A stretch of DNA of 64,000 bases from Liolophura sinensis. Its lineage: Eukaryota > Mollusca > Polyplacophora > Chitonida > Chitonidae. Shown here piece by piece: positions 49,188 through 61,100 of this stretch (the stretch's first letter is position 1; each line of letters opens with the position of its first letter). The notes beneath the pieces are model-generated. The model saw only the letters and a program-made list of their open reading frames with translations, was not told the DNA's origin and searched no databases. The position numbers and the translations under genes were made by a program. The stretch spans positions 94,975,805 to 95,039,804 of the forward strand of contig NC_088295.1 in the NCBI RefSeq assembly GCF_032854445.1, given 5' to 3'.

Positions 49188-52100
49188 CTGTGGGCAAACA
49201 AATATTGTGTTCAGCCGTTCATTACTTGTATGCAAACTTTCAAAATAGTACAATTCAGTTAAATTCTGCAAGTCACTACAACAAAGCGCATCGTGTGAAC
49301 AAGGGCTTAAGCACAGGCATTTTGGGCGATATATTCCGACTGTGAGGATAATAAACGTAGGCTTCCTGAGGATTTGTATATCACAGATGTGTTTCCGAAG
49401 ACACTGCATGTACGATGGCCAGTACCATGCCCTATCTAACACATTCTCTCCAGGGTTCCCACCGCATTTACATGTATCTGTATGCTTCTAGGATGGTATA
49501 GGTGTTTTAACTACGATGGTATATCTTTATGAACGAGGATGGTATATCTTTATAAACAATGATGCTATATCTTTATAAACTACGATGGTACACATTTATA
49601 CACTCTGATGTCACATAAATATTTTCTTAATTTTAAACCCTTACGGTACACAACCTAGTGAAGAGTTTAACTATTGTGACTTCAGACTCCGTCTATTCGT
49701 TCAACATTTCATCTAGACCAGATCTTACGTTAGTGAGAACTTCAGAGTTGCCTGTGGTGCCGAGATTTTCTGGCTGTTTGTCTTTCAGGCTAGACACGGT
49801 GAAAAGGCTAGAGAAGTCCGGTCCTCGAACGTTGTGGTCCGTGGAGCGATCATATACAAAGGTAGATAACTCTGTCATCCCTCCCGCAGTGATGGGTCGT
49901 GGGGTTAGGCCGGTGCTTGTCCGCTGTCCACTTTTCGGTCGTGACAGAGGTCGTGATACAGGCGAGAAGGCTGTGTCTTCTGTGGGCATGGCTCCGATCT
50001 ATAAACACACCATTTAGCATATTACAAACCAATTCACTGCTTCTCTGAAGATGTCTTTATTTGAATGGACCCACGTAAATTGTGATAAAGACATCTTGCT
50101 TCGAGGATTCCTTAAGTTTTTTTGCAGCGCAAATAGTTCATTTAATTGACAAATTCCTTAATTTGCTATTAATGTTCTTCAATCTTCTCACTGTAAAGCA
50201 AAACAATCTATCCAGTGAACTATGCAATGCCCTCTGTAGGCCCTATACGTTCCAAACGTAACATGGGAAGATTGGACTTCCCACTTTTGTAACTCTTAAC
50301 GGTCAAATTACAAAAGTAACTTGGAAAGGTTGGACTTCCCACTACTGTAACTCTTAATGGTCAAACTACCAACGTACCATATCGACATATGTGTATTAAA
50401 TGTACAACTATACGTATCCATATGGTGAATATATAAAGAGAAGGTGGTGAGCGGTTTTCACAGAAGATAAATCTATAATTAATCTTAACTTCATACTCGT
50501 CAGATTGGTGGATGTCATTTACATAATGGAGTTTTTACATAACCGTGCTTTCCTTATTAAGTATGTCACTTTCTGGATATTTCTACAAATTTAGTGCCCG
50601 ACTCTTATATGGCTTGGTCTAAGCACGGAGGAGACTTCATACTCGTCAGATTGGTGGATGTCATTTACATAATGGAGTTTTTACATAACCGTGATTTCCT
50701 TATTAAGTATGTCACTTTCTGGATATTTCTACAAATTTAGTGCCCGACTCTTATATGGCTTGGTCTAAGCACGGAGGAGACTTCATACTCGTCAGATTGG
50801 TGGATGTCATTTACATAGTGGAGTTTTTACATAACCGTGCTTTCCTTATTAAGTATGTCACTTTCTGGATATTTCTACAAATTTAGTCCCCGACTCTTAT
50901 ATGGCTTGGTCTAAGCACGGAGGAGACTTCATACTCGTCAGATTGGTGGATGTCATTTACATAATGGAGATTTTACATAACCGTGCTTTCCTTATTAAGT
51001 ATGTCACTTTCTGGATATTTCTACAAATTTAGTGCCCGACTCTTATATGGCTTGGTCTAAGCACGGAGGAGACTTCATACTCGTCAGATTGGTGGATGTC
51101 ATTTACATAATGGAGTTTTTACATAACCGTGCTTTCCTTATTAAGTATGTCACTTTCTGGATATTTCTACAAATTTAGTCCCCGACTCTTATATGGCTTG
51201 GTCTAAGCACGGAGGAGACTTCATACTCGTCAGATTGGTGGATGTCATTTATATAGTGGAGTTTTTACATAACCGTGCTTTCCTTATTAAGTATGTCACT
51301 TTCTGGATATTTCTACAAATTTAGTGCCCGACTCTTATATGGCTTGGTTTCAGCACTAGAATCTGTGCTACGTATATATATATATGCAGAAGTGAAACGC
51401 GTCAACAATTTTGTAATCACTGTTACCTCAGCCTACTGGACGTTAGCCCGCTTACCTGGGTGGTCTTCACATGGTAGGGGAAATTCTTGTTAGCAGCTTG
51501 AGGTCTGGTTAGAACCTGTTAACAGAACCACCAACAAGTGTTATTCCTTCTATTCACCCTTCACCCTTCACCTTTCACCTGAAAGGACAGGGGGCAAAGT
51601 AAAGTAGTTTTACGCGTCTCCATCAATCGTAGTCAAGTACTTGACAGTAACCCTACAGACAAAGTGTCATCTTGTACAGAGTTACACGATGAGCTTACCA
51701 GGAAAAACAAGTATCCGGCGAAGGCCACCAAATTCTCTACAGCTACCACCGTCTTCTCCCGGATCCACAATGCAATAGCGTGCATAGAGACAAGGATAAC
51801 TATTGGACCGGCCAGAAACCTACAACCAACAACTACAACATCGGGTTGAAGCCAAAAGGAAAGCCATATCATTAGCAATAAAATAAAATGAGTTTGATTA
51901 AAGTTAACAAACCCCTAACCGTACACGCACAACTGCAGATTCACTGTGTTTTCCTGAAATCGACTGAATCGAAAATAAATAGAGCCTTCCCATAAGAAAT
52001 CCATTTATATTTAGCTGTTTTATTTAAACTGTATAATACAGTAAAACTTGTGTAAACCTACCATGTCCGGTACCGCGAGAAAATGTCGGCTTTTACAAGT

Positions 52101-55100
52101 TGTCGGTTTATGGAGGGTATATGTGTAACAGCAACAACAGTCACTTCGCCGTTGCCTGCAGGTTGTACAGATCTTACTAATAATTAGGTAGTGTTTGTCT
52201 CAAATTTTCTCTCTTTAAATATGCAGTGGACTTAAAACAGAAAAAAATCCGGCGAGAATACATGTAGCAGCGCTAATACATTTATGCACATATAAAGGCA
52301 TTCCTGAAACGTTGTTTATCATCCGGGGAATTTGTTGCATACTCGTTAAGGTAAAACTGCTTCCGTCGTAGAGACATCTCTGCCCGCAGTTCGTCCAGCA
52401 CTGAACTTGTTTTGAAAAGTTCCGTGCCGGTTTCGGGACAAGTCTAGTAAGACTGAATGAGTTGAACATTATCAGTCAGACATTTCCATACAACGTCTCT
52501 TACACTAGCAGTTTGATTCAACAAAATATGGAAACAAAGTGACAGAGAGCGACAATACTGCATTATTTGATATCTTGACTGACATAATATCTTCTCAGCT
52601 AATGCTAAACACCGAGAGAAGTGTGCCGATCAAGATCAAGTTTACGAGAATTTCTTCATTAATTAGAGAAGCTGATAACTAAAAGGATTATCTCCCTTCT
52701 CTGATCTCTCCTTCCCCTAGTGGTGATGCAGGGGTTGGAGGATGTCCGCCAGCAGCTTGCTGTGTCGGATTTCACAAGGTGGATTAACATGCGCTAAATC
52801 TATTGAGGATTGGAAATCAGGGTCGGTTTTCACAATAGACAATAGTCGGTAACATGGATTTTTAGTCAAGTGGGATGATCAGTATTGACAATATGTCGGT
52901 TTTTAGAGGTGTAAGTGTTGTGAAGTTTTACTGTATTTCATTTTCATGATGGTCATCAGATGTTGGTACTCAGACACAGCTCTGGAAAGCTGAACCTTAC
53001 AATTCGTCTACAGCCTGAAATAACGGCTCCATACTTACCATAGACTGTAAAAGATGACAAAGGGGTAATAGAACAGCCTTTTCTCTGGGTAATTTTTGAG
53101 AGTGAAGAAGACAGAGTAGCAGAACCACAGCCAGCCAATGAAGCGTAAAGCGACCAGGCCGTAGCCGGCGGGACTCTCGTAGATGTACAACACAAGGCCA
53201 GGGTCAAATTCCTGAAAACATTCACATCACCGCGGTTTTGATTCAATGGACTATGGCACGACTAGTTTATATCTCATATGAGAAAGACATCCCAACATAG
53301 ACGACGGGCTCATTTTAATAAAAATCCTTGTTGTGCATGTAGCAAATAAAATCTGTGTTTCATGCTTGCGTATCATTATCCATGAGCTATCTGGGCTGGA
53401 ATAGCCATCTACCTCACCTAGCTAAAATCTCCTGTGATACAAGTTATCCAGCCACTGGGTCAGCATCTACCCACAACATTAACGTGACTTTAACGATAAT
53501 ATTCACAACATATTATCATAACAGTCGCATCAAGTTAAAAATTATTTCCCACAATTCCTCTGTACAGCGTTGTCTATTTTGAGCAATATCGCTGCTGTGA
53601 ACAGTTAGACTAGCGTGCATGAGTATAAACACGAACTGATATATAACGCAGTGACAGACGTCTCTATACTGACGTACTCATGATTACGTGTACACACCTA
53701 GGGTCCTTTCTGAAAAACGCGCGTGCAGCTTACCCAGGAGAGCAGAATGGCACTGGTAACGACGTAGACAGTCATGAAGATGGTGAGTTTGACGGCGCTG
53801 GCTGGGGACAGACGACCGACCGTGATGGTGTAACCTTTCCCCAGAAGTACAACCAACAGTAGGAACATCACCTCACTGGCGGCTCCAAACAGGCGACCGT
53901 TAAATGGAGAGAAAACGGCAATGAGAACATCTCCGATAGTCAGCTTGTTGTATTGATTGCTAATCCTTATCTGCAGCGTTCTACAGCACCTTGTGTCATA
54001 GGACAGATAACCACATGCAGTGCAAAAACTATATAGTATTAAGACGTGAAACTGAGTTAATGACACCAGTATCAGGCCATACAAATCGCAGAGAACTGAA
54101 ATTTAATCAACTTATAAATTAAAGTGGCAAAATAATATAATAAACTTTAGCCTGTTCCCCCAAAAGCCAAAGTAGAGCCCATAGGACTATACAGAAAACG
54201 AACATTGCTTACAGTTAAATGCAGGATCTACATGGGGTTCCAACTGACATTACTCGAAAAGTATACGAGTCATATCAGGGCTTTGTATTTCTTTCATCTG
54301 AACTGAGGGAATCGTTTTTATCGTGGCTTTACGCCACAGTGGCAGTATACCGGCCGTATGTACAGGTAAATTCACTGCTCGGGTGATGATTCTACACCAC
54401 AGGCTTACAGTCACTACCACCGTTGGTTAAAAATCGAGCTGACCGGTAGGGAAAATACTGTGCACGTTTTAGCAACTCATTACAGGAAATTGACGAGCAA
54501 AGCATTCACGTCCGCTATCGCTATGGTTACCATGCACTTACGCTGTTGTTGTTGTTTGCACGTCAGCCAGTATACATTATATGACTTTACTGCTGTGTTT
54601 TACTTTTTATCGAAAACTTTGTCGTAGACAGATCGTAGAAATTACGCCAAGCAGAATGAGGTGTTCTGTTTATTTATTTATTTATTTGATTGGTATTTTA
54701 TGCCGTACTCAAGAATATTTCATTTAGGCGACGGCGGCCAGCATTGTGGTGGGAGGAAACCGGGCAGAGCCCGGGGGGGAACCCACGACCATCCGTAGGT
54801 TGCTGCGAGACTTCTCACGTACGGCCGGAGAGGAAGCCAACATAAGCTGGACTTGAACTCACAGCGACCGCATTGGTTTGCATACGTGATTCAATTAAAT
54901 GATTGTTGTTTTCAATGTTTGTGGCTGCTGCCTGGGAAGCCGTTTCAGTCACGACGCTTTTATTCATTCTGCTGCCTGGTAGGTGCTATAGGATATAATA
55001 GCAGATTTAAGGCACAAAGAATAAAACCAGAGCTTCGACGACGGTGTGAGTATTGGCAAATGATCACACGTAACCGCTGAAATATTGTCGCTGATTAACT

Positions 55101-58100
55101 CGGCTTGCTCTGATGGTATCTATGTGTACGATTCTACCGTGTTCTGCATATGACAAGATTAGCTACATGATAGAGTGAGACACCTGTACTTCACTTGCCG
55201 TCGACAGCTACGAGGTCACCGGGACTTACCTATAGTCCTCCCGTCCGTTTCCAGGTCACCCTTTGTTCCATAAGTCCCCCAGGCCACGGTTAACAGCAGC
55301 AGGGACAAGGTCTTCACCATGACCGACACCAAATACAGCTTGTAAGTAGAGTGAAACATCTGCTTGTGCTTCAGAGCAGCTGAAGATAGATAAACGGAGA
55401 GGTTTGGCTTGTCCACAAAATGTTGGTGCATGCAAATTGGCTGCTAAGGCGCCATAATTCGTCAAATAACGAGGCGTGACGATGAGTTAAACTTCATGTA
55501 TACACAGTGTCTAATTCGTCAAATACCAGAGGCGCGGCGATGAGTTAAACTTCACATATACACAGTGTCTAATTCTTCAAATACCAGAGGCGCGGCGATG
55601 AGTTAAACTTCACATATACACAGTGTCTAATTCGTCAAATACCAGAGGCGGGGCGATGAGTTAAACTTCACATATACACAGTGTCTAATTCGTCAAATAC
55701 CAGAGGCGGGGCGCTGAGTTAAACTTCACATATACACAGTGTCTAATTCTTCAAATAACAGAGGCGCGGCGATGAGTTAAACTTCACATATACACAGTGT
55801 CTAATTCGTCAAATACCAGCTGCTCGGCGATGAGTTAAACTTCACATATACATAGTGTCTGCATGGGATACATGAAAAATCTGAGAGAACAAGGCTGTTT
55901 TTGTCAGCATTTACATTATTAAAGCAATATTATATTACTTCATTATGTCATTTACTGAGTTTCCATCAGTGGTGTCCTTACCTGCAATAGCCAGAGAAAA
56001 CCCCAGCATTACCACAAATGCCAAAAAGAAGGCGAGGTGATTGGGAAAGATATCTGAAGAAAGGGGATTAAAACATGTCCTATCATTAAAGCAGCATTTT
56101 CAGATATAACCATAACAACAGACAATAACTGGTTTTCTATTAAAGATTATATTTTATAATATACATATATAACGCATTAAATCTTGACTTGGCTGTGACA
56201 CAAACGGGGAAAAACTTTCCAGGCGGATAAGTAGGAGGCCAGAGATATGCCAACTTACAAAACTCGTCAGCCGAATACTCCTTATGTAGGAAGTCATCGC
56301 CATTTGTCATCCACAAGGAGTAGTTTAATCTGAGTCCCTGCCAAATCAAACACACAGTTATCAGGTACATGCTCATGGAGCAGTTCGTAGAACTGCATAA
56401 TGTTCAAGTGACCTTAGTGACACGTTTAAATACAGACATCTAAGCCAAGATAAAGTAGATTGACACTGTCGTACGAAGACATTATTCTCTAACGAGATAA
56501 TGCTAATAGCTTGCCATTAAACCAACAAAGGAAGGCCAAAATTATTATACTGACATAAATATGACTGTTTATCTTTAGTGTGCATAAAGATCGCAGTGCA
56601 GACAATTACAGAGTTGTTAATCGTGGAGGTGGCAGATAAAAGATGTCACTGTTGGCAGTGTTCTTATGCAAATCGTGAAATGCATTGAGCAATCTGTGTA
56701 CTGTGGGGTGGCAATCGCAAATCTGTCAATGGTTGAACAAATATTGAGCTATGGTAGTAAAGAACTTCCTTCGTGCATCAACTCGCTGGAGTGGTCTTTG
56801 ATATGAGTGTACTATGCAGTGAATGATGCAATCTCATGATTGGCTGAGCACAAAGTCAGCTGACAGGTCACTGTCCGCCACAGTCTAAGACGGCACATGC
56901 ATCGACAAGTGTCACAGACTCAGGGCACTAATTTAGATGTGGAAAGCTTTCCACAGATAGAAATAGAAAGAGAAATCTTAGTTTAATATAAGTCCACAAA
57001 ACAGAAAAATAATGAAAAATCTTGTAAAATCGTCAGATGAACCTGGTTATCAATACCTTTCTTGCTTTCATAGAAATAGGAATGGCTGCACGGATAAAAT
57101 CTGAATAAATGAAAATGCCAAATCCTAAATGAGGGTAATTATGAAAGTAATAATGACAACTATGTTGAAGGGTAACTGCTATACAAGAATGTGTTAATAA
57201 GGCGTCAATATGGCGGACAAGCTGGTGTTCCCCAGGATAATGACACTCTATACGTGTACCGATACTGGTCATGATGTGCTGCTCAGAAGCCTCACAACAA
57301 AGCCCTAACCTCCTTGAATCCGCAGTGACTGACAGCGAAAAACCACCATCTTTCTCGTGCAGACTTAAACTTCCGTCCCCCGGCGCACTGGTACCAGTTT
57401 TGCCAGCCAGTAGCCGAGGAGTTGACGAGCTTACAGCCGGACCAGGTATAAGCTGGTGACAAGGTCAACACCTGGTTATTCTCCGGTCTCAGCACGGCTT
57501 CCTTCTGGAAACAATTCTGCCAATAATGAAATAACACATAATAAGTCACGGCCTTTGGTGTTCCCACAACGAGTAACGACTGAAAAAAGAAATCTTACTC
57601 GGGAGTAACTGTAAAGTCACAGCATGTCTTTGCTCAGTGCATTATCTAATGAACAACCACATAACCAAATGAGCTGAAGTAAGTCACAGTACCTGGCGAA
57701 GCAGTGATGGATACTTCTATAAACTTACAGTATCTGTCTTGTAAACCGCCTGCCACTGTGTCGGCTCGTCGAAGTATAACAGAATATTCTGAATACCATA
57801 CTCCTGCAAGACAGACAATCAGAGAAGATGACGCACTCAAGCTTACCGTATCACTGCTACATTTGTATAGATCTGTAAAACACTCTCCTTGCTGTCGGAC
57901 ACACAAATACTATTCGCCTATATATTCCTCGAGTATTATTGTTTTGTTGGGTTTTTTTTTCAGTTTAAACCTTTGGCCATGGATATGGTGGCATGAGATA
58001 AATAGCACATACATCGACATACCAATGATTCTGTCCAAATTCTTCAGCACACCGACAAGGATGGCACGTATACATGTATAGATGATTGTACAATTAACTT

Positions 58101-61100
58101 CAATATGAATATCTGCGCGCTTCACATTCATCCATATACATGTACACTGTACAGCCAAGACAGATTACCTGTAACCATTTGATTATCTGTAATCATTTAA
58201 ACTAAATCAAACTGTAAACTCAAATATTACTAAGTAGTTACTTCTACTTACTACTGGATACTCGAAGTAAAACTTGAACCCGCCTTCTTTTGATAGGAAA
58301 CAAAACCGGGTTATATATTCCCAATCCTAAACAAAATAAACAACAGATAACATATTCAATCATTTGCATATTTTCCCACCTGGCAAAGAAAAACAATGTA
58401 CAAGTCACTCGTTGAAGCATTATTTGAAAACACAATCTTTTGGTGATGGCCGACTATGGAGAGATATGCACACAAATCCACTTGGCTGCACTTTGGGTGT
58501 GGAGAACTATTATGTTTTTAACATGTAAGCCATACGTGGAAGGCTACTAAACACATGCAGGTCTGGCGTGGGGATCTTTAAGTTGATATTGACTGGTTAT
58601 TGGGTCAGAACATGCCAGGTATTGACAGCCTACAGATGATCTTTACATCGATCCACGTCATGGTCTACTTCATACATAGCTCCTCAATCAGCAATGACCG
58701 CACTGGTCCTCAAGGCAATGGCGTTATAGGGTCAAGCTTACACGGCTCTGTGGACATTTGCTTGTACCATATATTATATACACAGTACAAGTCATTGTCA
58801 TTTGTCCAGGTCGGCACTAGAGCCACAAGCGCCTTAGTACATTCTCCTGCTTCCACTGAACAACGTCAAACCAAGTGTTTAGCTTTGGACGGCTGCCTGT
58901 TTGTTCGGTAGCAGCTTCGAATCTGACAGGTCGAACGAAAATACCTGTAGGATAAACGCTTCTTCATAACCTGCATTTACATCGTGCAATTCGAAACAAA
59001 TTCATTCAAAATTTAAATTTTTCGGACATTTTCATGATTTACAGGACAAAAATATACCCTGAATAACACTTCAAGCCAAAAATGCAAATATATAAATTCA
59101 CTCGGTCATTTGTACAACACCCATACGAATTAAGGAAAACAGTGAATACAACAAACTGGCAAACAAGAACTTGTATAGTTGCCAAACTGGTATATTATTT
59201 AGAACACACATTGCCACAGGTATAAGCTCCGCGTATATACATACATGTTTATGTCCGACTACAGGTGAATCTTGGCGTTTGACAGATATAAATAATGTAT
59301 AAAGAATATATTAACAGAAGCGTAAGGAGCATATATGGCGGGGGTGGGGGCCGTCCTCACGTTACAAATGAACCGCAATGAAATATGCAATGACCGCATC
59401 ATTGTAACGATATTAATGAGTGTCCATTTTTTAAAACAAAAAAATGTAAAGTAAAATGTAAAAGTAAAAACCGCTACATGAACTGTAGTTTTAATGGCCT
59501 CATATCTTAATATGGGTAATAGCTAGCATTTTGCTGCTGAAATTTGGAATGTGAAGTTCTGTAATTCAACACCGCGCACTGTTACAGCATACTCATTCAA
59601 CAGTGGTCAAATGCAGGCTTACCTCTGAAAGATCTTTTTGCACCGTACAGTGAGCTTACCTCAGCAAGACCTTTTTGCACCGCAAAGCAGGCCTACCTCT
59701 GAAAGATCTTCTTGCACCGTAGAGCGATTTCCATCATTAATGGCGTAGCTTTTTGTTTGAAGTTATTCAAAATAGACCAGCTACCAAAACTTCCGATCTG
59801 TTCAACTGTTCTTTCAAATACATTTTCTCTCACTATTTCATTTCTTGTGAGAACATGCAGAACCCTAGAATACTGTAAAGCTGGACCGTTTGTGCTACAA
59901 TGCAATTAAAGTCCCTGTGGCAATGTATGCCACAATTACAATAATCTTGAAAATATTTTTTGCTGGCGCAGCACAATAACTAACCTTTTATCAATCCCAC
60001 CGCAATGCTGGCCGCCGTCGTATAAGTGAAATATTACTGAGCACGGCGTAAAAACACCAATAAATAAATAAACAAATGAATAAATACAAATATCTGTTAA
60101 ACATTTAATTCAAAACATCGCCACCGCGGCCGTATAGGCTAACTGGAATACTCGGTGAACACTCACACGGAACTTGTGGGGGAGACATAGCCCAGTCGAC
60201 GACAAACTTCTATCTTTAGCCAGCTGAACCTATTGTGTTTGCTCCAGGTTAGTCGCCATTTACACCAAGCTACCTAGAGGGCTAAAGTCCTACTCTTTTG
60301 ACCACACAGATCTCGTAGAGTCAATCTGACACACAGATACCTGTGTACGACCGTAGCAAAAGCAGTTTGTCAAAACGCGTTTCTGAAGTAATCATTTATA
60401 TCTTGTTTAAAATGTCCAACTTGCGTCATTTGCTTCAATCACTTCAGTCTAGAAGTAGTTACCTTATTACATGCAGTCTATCCGGGAGGACTGTCTTAGT
60501 ATAAACTGTATGTAATGGACAAGTGCGCAATGAGTCTCTCTGTATTTGTGCTGTATGTAACAGACATGTGCGCAGTGCGTCTCTCTGTATTTGTGCGTAT
60601 GGCAATTAAATGAATAAAATATGTACACTGATTCTGTAACTAAATGTCAGTCAAAGTATGCAGGACTGTGTCTCTTTAATCTGCCATCAACAAGATAACT
60701 AAATTTAGCCAAATAACCCGTGTGGATAGGCTACACAAGCCTATTAAATCAACAGCAGGGTGCACTACTCCTGTGCATGATGAATGTAACAAAAGTCAGT
60801 GGTAAGTTTACACATTTCAGTAATCCCCATAATGGTGTAATTAACAAACATGGGAATGAGCTTACTTTATTGGCCTCCGGACTTGCCACCGACCTGCCGA
60901 CAACAAGGCCATTCCCAATGTGCACATGTTATATCTGTTACTACACCAACAAAGTCAACAAGATCAATAATACAGGGGTGGGCAATCATAAGTGTGTGGG
61001 TTTATAGTTTTCTGGTACGTTTGGCTTCACTTTCACAAAGTACTTTATTTACACCATGAACTTGTCAATAAAAGTGACGAAACACAGCCTACATGTCTCT

